A program made the translations under genes and the position numbers. Positions 45,265 to 56,849 of a stretch of DNA of 64,000 bases are shown in pieces. Each line of letters begins with the position of its first letter. Positions within the stretch are counted from its first letter, which is position 1. The DNA is from Chlorocebus sabaeus. Its lineage: Eukaryota; Chordata; Mammalia; Primates; Cercopithecidae. The stretch lies in the NCBI RefSeq assembly GCF_047675955.1, contig NC_132927.1:61981702-62045701 (forward strand). The letters are read 5' to 3'. Under the pieces are notes generated by a model. That model was not told the DNA's origin, did no database searches, and saw nothing but the letters and a program-made list of their open reading frames with translations.

Positions 45265-46532
45265 TGTATTAACATTTTTATGTAATTTTCTGCAAAGGAG
45301 CCATTCATAATTTTACTGAGTAATACTGGTATGATCATTTATGTACACATTTTTGTATAGATGTATGTTTTCATTTTCCTTGGATACATATTTAAGAGTG
45401 TAATTTCTAGATCATATAATAATTCTATATGTAACTTCGGAGAAACCACCAGACTCTGTCAAAGTGGCTGCACAGTTTTGCAATGTCACCAGCAATGTAT
45501 GAGAGTTTCAGTCCCCCATCCTCACCAATATTTTTTATTTTTTATCTTTTTTGATTGCAGTCACCTTAGTGGGTATAAAATGGTTTCCCTTTGTGGTTTT
45601 GATTTGTGTTTCCCTGATAGCTAATGATGGTGAGCAGCTTGTCATGTGTACTGGCCATTTGTATATCTTCTTTGAAGAAGAGTTTATTTAATTCCTAGAC
45701 TATTTTAAATGGAGTTTATATTTGCTTTTTATTACTGAGTTGCAAGAGCTCTTTATATATTCTTTATACAAGTTCTCTATGAGATATATGATTTGCAATT
45801 TTCTCCCATTATAAGGATCTTTTCACTTTCTTGATGGTTCTTTTAAGCATTTGGTTTTTAAATTTTGAAAAAGTTCCATTTCATCTGCTTTTTCTTTGGT
45901 TGCTTGTACATTTGGTGCCGTATCTAAAAAGTCTCCTTTGGGAGGCCGAGGCAGGCAGATCACGAGGTCAGGAGATCGAGACCATCCTGGCTAACACGGT
46001 GAAATCCTGTCTCTACTAAAAATACAAAAAATTAGCCCAGCGTGGTAGAGGGCGCCTATAGTCCCAGCTACTCAGGAGGCTGAGGCAGGAGAATGGCTTG
46101 AACCCGGGAGGCAGAGCTTGCAGTGAGCTGAGATGGCACCACTGCACTCCAGCCTGGGCGACAGAGAGAGACTTCATCTCAAAAAACACAAAATTAAATT
46201 AAATTAAATTAAATTAAATTAAATTAAGTTAAATTAAATTTAAAAAAGTCTACTGACTCAAGGTGAAGAAAATTTACTGTGTTTTATTATAAGACTTTTA
46301 TCAGTTTTGCTCTTAGATTTTAGGTCTATAATTCATTTTGAATTAATTTTTGTCTGTAGCATGAGGAAGGGATCCCAATTTATTCTTTTACATATGGCTA
46401 TCTAGTTGTCCCAGTACCGTTTGTTGAAGAGACTATTCTTTCCAAATTTAATTGACACCCTTGCTGAATACTGATTATCTTTTGAAGATGATTTTATTAT
46501 ATCTATATTAACCGTCCTCAAAAATAATTTTG
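45265..46532 (-). mobile_element. L1M LINE (ORF2 3' part), antisense, split by an AluY
   Basis: Reverse ORF2 text in order: AGTGGCTGCACAGTTTTGCA, ATGTATGAGAGTTTCAGTCC, TGTGGTTTTGATTTGTGTTT, GAGCTCTTTATATATTCT, TTTGCAATTTTCTCCCATTA. After the AluY at 45935-46242 it resumes with TAATTCATTTTGAATTAATT, AGCATGAGGAAGGGATCCCA and CATATGGCTATCTAGTTGTC. It ends at the next Alu (46533). No intact frame. Confidence 0.88.
45935..46242 (+). mobile_element. AluY-type SINE, sense, 5'-truncated, with an (AAATT)n tail
   Basis: Starts at CCTTTGGGAGGCC, lacking the first ~36 bases. AluY text includes GAGACCATCCTGGCTAACAC. The tail is an (AAATT)n array at about 46192-46240. The target duplication AAAAAGTCT is at 45926-45934 and 46243-46251, so the truncation happened at insertion. 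Confidence 0.96.
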
Positions 46533-46843
46533 GGCCAGGTACGGTGGCTCAAGCCTGTAATCCCAGCACTTTGGGAGGCAGAGGAGGGCAGATCACCTGA
46601 GGGCGGGAGTTCGAGGCCAGCCTGGCTAACATGGTGAAGCCCCATCTCTACTAAAAATACAAAAATCAGCTGGGCCTGGTAGTGGTTGCCTGTAATCCCA
46701 GCTACTCGGGAGGCTGAGATAGGAGAATTGCTTGAATCTGGGAGGCGGATGTTGCAGCGAACTAAGATCGTGCCACTGAACTCTAGCCTTGGTGACAGAG
46801 TGAGACTCTGCCTCAAAAAAAAACAAAAAACAAAAAACAAAAA
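46533..46843 (+). mobile_element. AluS-type SINE, sense, with a (CAAAAAA)n tail
   Basis: Full-length dimer beginning GGCCAGGTACGGTGGCTCAA. No clear target duplication could be read at its edges. Confidence 0.97.
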
Positions 46844-48249
46844 ACTTCAAATGTGCCATCTCTGTTAACTATGCAAATCCTAACCATTGAAAAGAAAGTG
46901 TTTTATTACTAATTGACAACTGTACTTTATAAGCTAGTGATTATTTTATCTTCTTTGAAGTTAGAAATGCCATAGTATGAGTCAGAGATACTTTTTATAT
47001 CTTATCACTGAAAACTTTAATCAAATTTAACAGCATTAAGAGCTTTCCTGTGTGTGTGTATGTCTGTGTGTTGTGTGTGTGTGTGTGTGTTTATAAGAAC
47101 TCACACACTCACAGAGAGAAGGCAGGTTAGTATGTATGAACTAACCATGTGTTAACTTTCTTTATTAGTACATAATAGTGGAGTCATATCTAAAGTGAAT
47201 TAAGTTCTACAATCAGTGAATACATTGAAAAAAAGGGAAAATTAACCTGTTAAATTGTCTGGGCATAACTTATTGGAATTTCAGCATCCAACATTGGTTG
47301 ATTGATTGATTTTTTAAGCTTGCATTTAGAAGAAATTGGAATGGAGATTGAATGCCAATAAGTCTCTGTCACATTCATGTTATTTTATTATTGAGGAGAA
47401 TGGCCAAACATTACCTTCTGTCATCCATCTTTATGAAAGAACCCCTATCCAAAAATATTTTTACTAAAATAGATAGACAGAAAAATCTGGCCAAGAGGGA
47501 AAAAAAGGTCATTAAAATTACAGATTAGTTGGTAATTGTATGTACTATTAAGGTTCATGATATTTGTTCATAGAAGTTATATTTAGTCCTTCATTATAAA
47601 TTATTTTCTCTTGTTGCATATATAGTTCTTAATTAACTAGCAGCAGCATAACGTGGCTGAAATAAGTGTGAGAAAAGGAAGTCTTTACTAAGTAATGCAA
47701 AGGCTCAAAAATTATAAAAGATCAGGGTCCCTAAGATTATCCTTGAAATATATTGCACTTTCATTGAAAGAAGGTGTACCTTTCGTTCAACTGTTCAACA
47801 CACTTAGTTCACACTTAGTTTAAAAAGAACAAATAAATGTACTTCCTGTTTGAAGGACTTCCACAGACATGATTAACATAAAATCTTGTTCTGTTTAGCC
47901 ATCCAGTTGCCCAGATCCACCGAATTTATATTTAGAGCATCTCTCATATCTACTTTCTAATCCACCTGACAACCTCTGTATGTTGTTGCTGGAAAATGAC
48001 CACAGTCTTCTCTTCTTCTATTTTCATTCTATTCCTAATACACACTGTCTAAAGTAAAATTCCATTCTGCTTTTCTGCTAAAATAATAAACAAAGAAAAG
48101 CTCCCAAATCTCTCAATATGTTATTATAGCCCTAATAACAGAGGTAAAAGAAGTGCAAGTGTGGAGGTGGGCTGTCTATTTCTTGGATATCAATTTCTGA
48201 TTGAAGTTGTTGATTAGACTGATATTTTGAATAAATAATTCTGAAATAC
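46844..48249. other. unique AT-rich sequence with a GT microsatellite
   Basis: An imperfect (TG)n lies at 47049-47091. I see no gene or clear repeat in the rest. Confidence 0.5.
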
Positions 48250-48269
48250 ATATATATATATATATATAA
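48250..48269 (+). repeat. (TA)n microsatellite
   Basis: About ten uninterrupted TA/AT units. Confidence 0.95.
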
Positions 48270-48779
48270 AAAGTAGCCCCAAGGCTTCTATTGGACACTT
48301 CGTAAATAGAATGCCACACAGTGTATGTGATGTTAGCCATTGTGTTAGTCAAGGTATTATAACAAACAGATGCCAAGACTAAAATAAACACTCAAGACAT
48401 TTGTTAAGGATATCACCCATAAGTAAACAGAAAGAGGGAGCCAGGGCAGAGAAGGAAGGCTGTCAGACCGTGATGGAGGTGTCACCATTAGTAAAGGAGG
48501 AGATAGAAAGAAAGCATCTTAGCCTGAAGGGCAGTTCTCAGAAAAAGTAGACAAGATTGTTGGGCAGGTCTCAAACCAAGCTTGCTCCTGAGAGGAACAC
48601 TGTGTTTCACAGGACAGCTTTTGTTTTACCTCTAGAAAATAAACTTCCAATTGAATTAATTAAAATAGACATTTTCCGTATCACAATACTTCTGAGTAAT
48701 GAAGTCCTCAGGGTCTTCCTGAAACAGAAGAGCAAGCTTTAATGCAACTGTTTCAAGGTGATTTTCCCCTTTGACATTT
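48270..48779. other. unclassified sequence
   Basis: The stretch at about 48345-48600 begins with a TTAGTCAAGGTATTATAACA segment that hints at an old LTR-like repeat, but I cannot assign it. No gene. Confidence 0.35.
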
Positions 48780-51530
48780 CCACCAGAGGTATACCTAAGT
48801 TCCAGCTCCTACACCTCTTCACCAACACTTGGTAGTGCCAGACTTAAATTTTAGCCAGCCTCATCAGTGTATAGTTGTAACTCATAGATCATGCCTTTGA
48901 TGTCATATCTAAGAATTCTTTGCCTTACCCTAAGTGATAAATATTTTTCTCCTATGTTTTTCAGTTTTATAGTTCCAGTTTCACATTTAAGTCTCTGATC
49001 CAGCTTGACTTCATTTTTCTATATAAGGTGAGGTAATCATCAAAGTTATTTTTTTTAAATATGCATATCCTATTGCCCCAACATAATGCCTTATAATAGT
49101 TATAATTTCTCCACTGGATTACCTTTGATCATTTACTACAAATCAGTTGCCTGTGTATGTAGGCTATTCATTCTATTCCATTGATCTTTGACTGCTTGGA
49201 TGCTAATATCATACTGTCTTACTTTCTATAGCTTTATAGTAAGTCTTTAAGTCAAATAATGTAACCCTTCAACTTTGTTTGTTTTCAGTTATTTTGGCTA
49301 TTCTAGAGGTTTTTATAATTTCAATAGAAATTTTAGAATCTACATCTTTCTGTAAAAAATACCTGATTGGATTTCAGTTAAGATTATGTTGAATCTGTAG
49401 ATAAATTATGAGATAATTGGCATTTTAATTAAATTAAATCTTCTGTTCCATGCACATGGTATATCTCACCATAATTTAGATCCTCTTCAATTTATCTCAA
49501 CAATAATATTATAGTTTTCAGCACACAGGTCTTATATATTTTTGTCAGGTTTATCCTTACATATTTCATACTTTTTCTCACTATTAAAATGACAGTTTTA
49601 ACTTTCATTTCTCTATGTTCTTTGTTAGTGTTACTCATTTTTGTATGTTGACCCTCTGTTTAAACTTGCTAATTGATTTATTCTAGTTTTTTGTAGATTC
49701 TGACTTCTATACATTTTCTACTTAAAATATTCTGTCTTTGAATAAAGACAATTTTGCATCTTCCTTTCCAATCAGAGTGACTTATTTTTCTGTCTAACTT
49801 TATTACATCAGAGAGACCTCCCCACTCCCTGCAGTATATTGATGAATAGAAGTGGTAACAAGGACATCTTTACCTTGTTCCTAATCATTAGGGGAAAAAC
49901 TTTCAGTCTTACTATTAAGTATGATGTTATCTATAGGTTTCTTAATAGATGCTGTTTATCAGATTGAGAGAGCTCAATTCTGTTTGTAATTTGCTGAAAT
50001 TGTACCGAAGTGGCTTTGTAGTTTATCAAGTGCATTATCTACATCTATCAAGATAATCTTAGGATTTTCTTCTTAGCTTGCTAAAGCGATGACACTCCTG
50101 GGACAGAACCCACTTGATGATAATATATTACTTATTTTATATTTCATTAGACTCTATACTACATGAATTTAAACAGTAGGGGAAAATCTTATGTACTTAG
50201 CCAGTTGTTTACCATTGCTCGTGTCCTTCATTAGCCTGTTGATCTATAGTTCCATCTGGGATTTTTCTTCTGTCTTGTAGTACAGATCTGATGCTGGTAA
50301 ATTATTCCTATTTTTATATGTCTGAAAAGTCTCTCTTGACCCTGTTTTTAAAAGATATTTTTGCTTAAGATAAAACTCTAGATTGACAGTTTTCTTTTCT
50401 TTCTGGATTTAAAAGATGTGCTCCACTATTGTATTAATTTCCTTTTTTTCCAACAAGAAATATGCTGCCACACTTTCCTTCCTTCCTCTAAGTGTAGTTT
50501 GATTTCTCCCCATTCAGCTGCTTTTAAGATTTTCTCTTTATTACTGGTTTTGAGCAATTTGATTATGATGTGCCTTGGTATGGGTTTCTTCACTTTTTTT
50601 GTCTCTTGGGTTTGGTGAGTTTCTTAAATCTATCAACTCATAGTTTCATTGTATTTGGAAACTTTTTAGCAAATATTCCTTCAAACACTTTCTGTCTTCT
50701 TATTTGAAGATTCTAATTCCACATTTATTTGGATTGTTGATATTGCCCTATAGCCTACTGATGCTACTTTTACTTTTTTTAAATGTTTATTTGTGTTTAA
50801 TTCTGCATAGTTTCTATTGTTGTGTCTTAAAGTTTATGAATCTTTTCTTCTGCAAAATCTAATCTGCCTTTAAACCCACCCAGTGTATTTTTCATCTCAA
50901 TTATTGAAGGTTTCATCTGCAGAATTTCTTTTTATATTTCTCAAGTCACTACCTGTTGAATGTATGACATAGTTATAATGATAATTGTAATGTTCTTGTC
51001 TTCTGATTTTTAGTATCTGTTTCAATTCTGGGTCATTTTCCATTGATTTATTTTTCTCCTCAATGTATGTCATGTGTTCTTGATTCTTTTTTGTTTGTTT
51101 GTTTGTTTTTGAGACAGAGTCTCGCTCTGTTGCCCAGGCTGGAGTGCAGTGGCATGATTTCAGCTCACTGCAACCTCCACCTCTGAGGTTCAAGTGATCC
51201 TCCTGCCTCAGCCCCCCAGTAGCTGGATTACAGGTAGGCCCCATCATGCCCAGCTAACTTTTGCATTTTTAGTAGGGATGGGGTTTTTCCATGATGACCA
51301 GACTGGTCTCAATCTCCTAACCTCAGGTGATCCACCCGCCTCAACCTCCCAAAGTGCTGGGATTACAGGTGTGAGCCACCACACCCTGCCTGTTATTGCT
51401 TCTTTGTCTGGTAAGCTTTGATTAGATGCTTGACATTGTTAATGTTATCCTGCCAGATGCCTATTTTTGTATCCTAAAAGTGCAAAAATTTCAACAATTA
51501 TTTTGAATCATTGGCCCTTATAAATATTTT
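48780..51530 (-). mobile_element. long old L1M LINE remains, antisense, split by an Alu
   Basis: About 2.4 kb of reverse L1 text around an Alu. Landmarks in order: CACCTCTTCACCAACACTTG, TTCCATTGATCTTTGACTGC, TTCAGTTATTTTGGCTATTC, GTTGAATCTGTAGATAAATT, GATGAATAGAAGTGGTAACA, AAGTGCATTATCTACATCTA, CATTAGCCTGTTGATCTATA. The right part (from about 50300) carries TTTTAAGATTTTCTCTTTAT and TTTGATTATGATGTGCCTTG, known from old L1/HAL1-type elements, so two adjacent L1 copies are possible. Stops are frequent. Confidence 0.8.
51087..51390 (-). mobile_element. AluS-type SINE, antisense
   Basis: Begins with (TTTG)n and TTTTGAGACAGAGTCTCGCT, and ends GAGCCACCACACCCTGCC. It splits the L1M remains. The target duplication is not clear. 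Confidence 0.97.
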
Positions 51531-51619
51531 TTATCTCTTACATGAATTGGGGATTTGTATAGTTAGGGCTGGTAAAAACTAGTGGTTAGGAAATACCAAA
51601 GATTTCTAGTTACATCTGC

Positions 51620-52056
51620 TATATTAGTTTACTTGTGTTGCTATTAGAGGAAATTACAGACTAGGTAATTTATGAAGAACGGACATTTATTTTCTCACAG
51701 TGTTGGAAGCTGAAAGTCCAAGATCAAGATACTGTTAGTTTCATTTGTCTGATGAGACCTGCATCTTCTGGAGGAGAAGAACACCTTGTCCTCCCATGGT
51801 GGAAGGCAGAAAGGCAAGCTAGCTCCATGACACAAGTTTACTTAGGTAACAAAGCTGCACTTACACCCCTGAACTTAAAAGTTTAAAAAAATACTAAATA
51901 AATAAGTACAGCATAGACGTGTCAGGAAAAGATGTTGCGTGATGCCTCTTTTAAAAGTTTCTTCATCTCATTAATGAAGGAGCTGCTCTCTATCAATGAG
52001 AGCAGTTCTTATTGATAATGCCTGAGTTTTTCAGGGGACATATTCAAAGCATAGTA
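51620..52056 (-). mobile_element. MaLR LTR (MLT1/MSTD-like), antisense, with a nested L1 scrap
   Basis: Left end TATTAGTTTACTTGTGTTGC, GGTAATTTATGAAGAACGG, TTATTTTCTCACAGTGTTGG, AAAGTCCAAGATCAAGATAC; right end TTTTTCAGGGGACATATTCA and CATAGTA. The middle (51829-51945) is foreign. Confidence 0.75.
51829..51905 (+). mobile_element. 77-bp L1 3' terminal scrap, sense, inside the LTR
   Basis: ACACAAGTTTACTTAGGTAA, CAAAGCTGCACTTACACC and CCTGAACTTAAAAGTTTAA are the last bases of an L1PB/L1PA-type element, followed by an A/T-rich tail. The L1 at 60630-61157 ends with matching text. Confidence 0.7.
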
Positions 52057-53076
52057 TCTGCCTAGAATGATTCCAGATAAATTGCACCCATGATATTTAT
52101 TTCTCTCCTGCCAAAAAGTAAACCCATATTATGAATGGAACATTTAGCATGCTGTAAGTAACAAATAACTACAATTGGCTGAATATTTTCTTGTAAATAT
52201 TAAGATCCAGATTCAGTGATCTAATTCCATCATTCATAATGTCAGTAGTCCACACATGTAATATTTCCTCATAGCATTCTCGTCTCTCTTGAGTAAAATA
52301 TCCAATTAAGTTTGGCTGTCTAGATTATTTAGACAAATATAGAAAGCTACAAGGAGAAAAGTATCAAATACTTTGAAATACCTAACTAGGCCATAAACCT
52401 ATTTCTTTTACTATATCTTAGCATTTTGTTCCTAATTTTTGTTATTTGTCGCTCTCATCAGTGCAAGACTCCTACTTGGACACTCTCCAAGGCATTTTGG
52501 CATTTTACTGAGCCTCTACCTATAGTGTTTTGAATTATAAAGATTAAACTACTTCACGGTTAAGCCTCTTTCTACATACTGGGCCTTTTCCTGTTGCAAA
52601 AGTAGATTTGCTTTCTAATGGTTATTGAAATGAATTTAGATTGAAATGCAAGGGAAAAGCCAAGAAAATTTATGCTTGGCATAGTGAGCATTCAGAGTAG
52701 TATGGGATTTGGCCTTCTCTTTTTTCTTTTCACATTTGCACATACCCTTGGGGCCGTGAATATTTGCTATCTCACAATAAAAAGCATAATTCTTGTGCAG
52801 TTGAGTAACAGTCTATGGTTGTATTTACATGACCTCAGTCTAGTGAAGTAGATAACTTCAGAGTTCAGGAAGAAGTCTCACATAGGCACATTTTAAATAG
52901 TGTGTTTGTGAGAGGAGGCTATGGATGTACTGTATGAGGTTAAAGTCCAAATCCTGCTGCAGACATAGTAGTAGAAAGGATTCATGATTACTTTATAGCC
53001 CATGGACATCTAGTTTTAGTTGCTTCTAAAGAATGCCGCCATGGAACACTATATTTACTGCCTTTCAAGACAAGTA
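52057..53076. other. unique AT-rich sequence
   Basis: No gene or recognised repeat in about 1 kb. Confidence 0.5.
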
Positions 53077-53448
53077 TGATATGGTTTTGGCTCCGTGTTC
53101 CCACCCAAATCTCCTTTCAAATTGTAATTCCCATAATCCCCACGTATCAAGGGTAGGGTCAGGTGGAGGTAATGGGGTCTGGATCATGGGGGCTGTTTCC
53201 TCCATGCTGTTCTAGTGATGGTGAGTGAGTTCTCACGAGATCTGATGGTTTTATTAGCATGTGGCATTTCCCCTGCTTGCACTCACTCCATCCTGCTGCT
53301 CTGTGAAGAAGGTGCCTGCTTCTCCTTTGCCTTCCACCATGATTATAAACTTCCTGATGCCTCCCGAACAATGCAGAACTGTGAGTCAGTTGAAACTCTT
53401 TCCTCTCTCGGGTATTTCTTCATAGCAGCATGAGAACGGACTAATACA
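53077..53448 (+). mobile_element. MST/THE1-type (MaLR) solo LTR, sense
   Basis: About 372 bases from TGATATGGTTTTGGCTCCGT to ATGAGAACGGACTAATACA, with GTGAGTTCTCACGAGATCTG inside. Flanking 5-mers AAGTA (53072-53076) and AAGTG (53449-53453) fit a 5-bp target duplication with one change. No internal sequence adjoins it. Reverse-strand ORFs here are LTR shadows. Confidence 0.95.
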
Positions 53449-53983
53449 AAGTGTTTCTTTTAAAGCAAAGTCAGATTTTAATTATGAGACTTAGAAAATT
53501 TTAACTGTTGGTACATTTAAAAGCATTAAATATTTAAAATAACTTTATTTATAAGACACTGTGTATTTCAAATTTCTACATTAATGACATCAGCTTTATA
53601 ATTTTGAAGAGACAGATCTACTGATAATATTTCAGTGATTATTTTTACTTGCAGAAAAATATGTCCTGGAATGAGTCTTTTTGCTATGTTTAATAATAGA
53701 ACAGAATTGGAAGAATTGACACAAAAAAGTGATGATGCAGTCATAGAATAAAGAATATATGACCCTGCAAAAAACTGAATTATTTAAACAAAGCACAGAT
53801 ACATTATGGTCACCTATAAGATCTCAAATTTGTGGAATAATTTTTCAACAAAGACTTCGTCAGTCAAAAGTCAGAAAGCCATGGTAAGTTCTGAAGATCT
53901 TTACATCCTGAAGGAGGAAAAGAGATTTTCCATGCCTTTCTAAAAGCACCATCTTATTTATGTGTTAAAATATTTGGTGGTAT
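53449..53983. other. unique AT-rich sequence
   Basis: Nothing recognised. Confidence 0.5.
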
Positions 53984-54236
53984 CGCATGTTCTCTCTCGT
54001 AAGTGGAAGCTGAACAATGAGAACACATGGACACAGGGAAGGGAACATCACATACTGGGGCCTGTTGGGGGGTGCGGGACTAGGGGAGGAGTAGCATTAA
54101 GAGAAATACCTACTGTAGATGATGGGTTGATGGATGCAGCAAACCACCATGGCATGTATATACCTATGTAACAAATCTGTATGTTCAGCACATGTACCCC
54201 AGAACTTAAAGTATAATAAACAAAATTCTAAAAAAG
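53984..54236 (+). mobile_element. 5'-truncated L1PA-type 3' end, sense
   Basis: About 250 bases of L1 3' UTR: GCATGTTCTCTCTCGTAAGT, GAGAACACATGGACACAGGG, CACATACTGGGGCCTGTTGG, then CATGTACCCCAGAACTTAAA and an A-rich tail. AATATTTGGTGGTAT (53969-53983) and AATATTGGGTGATA (54237-54250) are an imperfect target duplication. The 69-aa ORF across it is not a gene. Confidence 0.93.
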
Positions 54237-54250
54237 AATATTGGGTGATA

Positions 54251-55069
54251 ACACTACTTTGAGATATTATTTGATATTGTTTTAGACTCAATAATCATTG
54301 TTTTCATTTAATTTAGAGTAAACTTTTAAATATATAATTGATTATGTTTTATAATTTTTTTGTTCAGGACTGTCTCTATTCTGCTACTACTCTTAGTTCT
54401 TTCACTCTCTGATGAATCATATTTAAGAACATATGAACTTTCTGTAAAGAACAGATTGTCAAAAATTGTTACTGACCCTGTGGAAAATATATGGATGGGT
54501 ATTTCTAAACAGCTTTCCACTGCTCCACAGAATAATACCACAGTAAAGGGTGAATAGTGAAATGAAAAAGTGTGGCCTTTGAGGCAGAAGTACTTTGAGA
54601 AGTGGTAAAATTCTGAACCAGCTATCTCGCATGTCACCAACTTGAAAATAGTGTTTGGGGCAATCAAGGTTTCTGCTTATTTTTTGTTGTTGTTGAATCT
54701 TCCTGCCCTGAAATGAGTCACTGCTTTCTCTGAGCATGGGAGCAGCATCTTGCTCAACATAGACGTGGAATGACATTCAAACTATATAATTTTTCTCAAA
54801 GCATTTTTCTCTTGATGCATCACTTTTTATTTTATATATTTCATTCACATTGGGAAGGTGTGAGGTAAAATAGCAACAATGCAGTACAAAAGTAATGCGT
54901 CCTTGCATTGAATATATTTTCCAAACAAACTTCATGAGCTATATGAAACCTGGCAAGGGAAATGTAAGCTTTGTAAGTTCTACTCCACAAAAGGAAAAAC
55001 ATTTACAGAACATGACAGGCAATTAAAATGCTCACAAAAAATGTATAATTTACCATTATGAGGTTAATT
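54251..55069. other. unique sequence
   Basis: ORFs of 113, 105 and 65 aa overlap on opposite strands at about 54326-54776 and are mutually exclusive. No family likeness, no splice context. Confidence 0.5.
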
Positions 55070-55296
55070 GTGTTTGAGTTCTAATACCCAGTACTTTAGA
55101 ATGTGACCTTACATGAAGATAGGGTCTTTATAGAGATGATAAAGTTAAAATGAGGTTATTAGAGTAGAACGTAGAACTTACTTCAATATAACTGGTGTTC
55201 TTATAAAAAGGGGAAATCTTGGACACAGGGACAGACAAACAGGCACAGGAAGAATGTCATAAAATGATTGGAGCTATGCTGCCTCAAGTCTAGGAA
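55070..55296 (+). mobile_element. MLT1/MLT2-type LTR fragment, sense
   Basis: AGAATGTGACCTTACATGAA, GATAGGGTCTTTATAGAGAT, GTTAAAATGAGGTTATTAGA, AACTGGTGTTCTTATAAAAA and GGACACAGGGACAGACAAAC appear in LTR order; both ends are missing. Confidence 0.8.
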
Positions 55297-55304
55297 GCTA
55301 ATAC

Positions 55305-55510
55305 TTTAACATTTATTTATTATTCACTATGCACCAGATACATTTTTCTGTGCTTTACCCGTACTAACTCGTTTAATATTAAACTCTGTGCGGTGGTGAC
55401 TATTGTCGTTCCTATATTACAAATTAATTAACTGATGTACTGGGAGGTCTAGTAAGTTACCAAGGATACACAGCAAGTAAGTGCAAAACTGAAATTCAAA
55501 CTCAGATGGA
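55305..55510 (-). mobile_element. MIR SINE, antisense
   Basis: TTATTCACTATGCACCAGAT, ACTAACTCGTTTAATATTAA, CTATATTACAAATTAATTAA and GGATACACAGCAAGTAAGTG are in reverse MIR order. Confidence 0.7.
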
Positions 55511-55939
55511 CCAATGTGTGCATATCCTCATAAAACATATTTTAGTACTGATTTTTATGCAAAGCTTCTCAAGTGTGTACACTTGTCTGCTTGATGTGCC
55601 TTTGATATAATCCAGCCACTGCTGATAACCAGGAAATAGAGCAAAAGCCTTTCTAACATGTCTTGATCTGCCTTCTCGTTTGTCTCTTTCTTTTCTTATT
55701 TTCAGTCTTCTACTTCCATTTTTTGCTTTTAATGATTTTTATGGACACATTTTATCTAATTTAGTTGAGCATAGTCCCTTCTTGCTGGTACTCTAATTAC
55801 CTGTCACTTTGACTCTAGATATGAACAGCTACAGGGAAGAGGTAACCCTATTCTTTTAGAGGGATTCATACCCACTCAGCCCTCTCTCTACCACTTGCTG
55901 CACAAAGAGGGATTGGTCAGGATGGTTAAAACAGCAAAA
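55511..55939. other. unique sequence
   Basis: Nothing recognised. Confidence 0.5.
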
Positions 55940-56140
55940 GCATTAGAATCAGATAAATCAATTCTTGAATGATAGCCCCAACTACTTGGAAGTACATGAC
56001 CATTTCTAAGTCATTTAAACCCTTAGCCACATGGAATAAGGGAACAATGCTACCCTTCTTACAGGACTCTTATTTAGAAAACATTAAAGATGACTAATAA
56101 AACACTCAATAAATAGAAACACGACAATGATAATGATGCA
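55940..56140 (+). mobile_element. MIR SINE, sense, degraded
   Basis: AGCATTAGAATCAGATAAAT, CTAAGTCATTTAAACCCTTA, GGAACAATGCTACCCTTCTT and AAACACTCAATAAATAG follow MIR order. Confidence 0.65.
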
Positions 56141-56849
56141 GCTGCCAGAGTTGATGGCAGCTGAATTCAATGGCTGGTTGGAAATTGAATTGTCTAGAAA
56201 CCAGTAATGGTGTAAATAAATCCCGTGCAACTTGGGTGCAATTTTTAAAGGTAATCTTTGGTGATGACAGGCCTTAAAACCTTGTAATTTATTCAGTGAG
56301 AAAGTCTGTGTTCATATGATGTGCTTCTCATAGTATTTTCAGTAACTGCGTTCTTTTCCACAATTTGTTCTTCATGTCAGCCTGAGGAATGACTTGCTCC
56401 ACAGTTGGATGTATGATTATCATATATCATGTGTGATATTTAGCTGCAGCATTTACACTAGGAAAAAAAAAAAAAAAGAGTTTCTGGATCCTTTGAAATT
56501 CAGCTGCCTCAATCAAAAGAACAAGTCACTTCTAGCACCAAAAGAGGCCAGGGGCACTACAAAGACACTGGAAAATTAATGACCTAGAGTCAATAGTTCT
56601 ATTAAAGGTATTATTGAATAGGTAAAGGCATTTCATAATATCTGCAGGGGGAAACATGACAAAAACGTAAGAGGATTGTTTTAGTTAGTAAAACGAAATC
56701 TTCCTTTTTGATTTGCTGATTGATGTAGAAGGTTCAAATGCAGAAATAATTATGCAGAAAACAGTCCATGATTTGATGAAATGGAGGGACATGGTTAAGA
56801 GAATAAAAAAATCAAGCTCCAGACTGGCCGAAAGCATTTGCAAAATAGT
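56141..56849. other. unique sequence
   Basis: A poly(A) run lies at about 56463-56477. No gene or recognised repeat. Confidence 0.5.

Noticed and set aside
53159..53433. ORFs of 70-72 aa over an LTR
   Set aside because: Shadows of the MST LTR; similar peptides arise from the related LTR at 36174-36356.
54326..54776. Cluster of ORFs (113, 105, 65 aa) on both strands
   Set aside because: Mutually exclusive overlapping frames with no domain or codon signal; no support for a gene.
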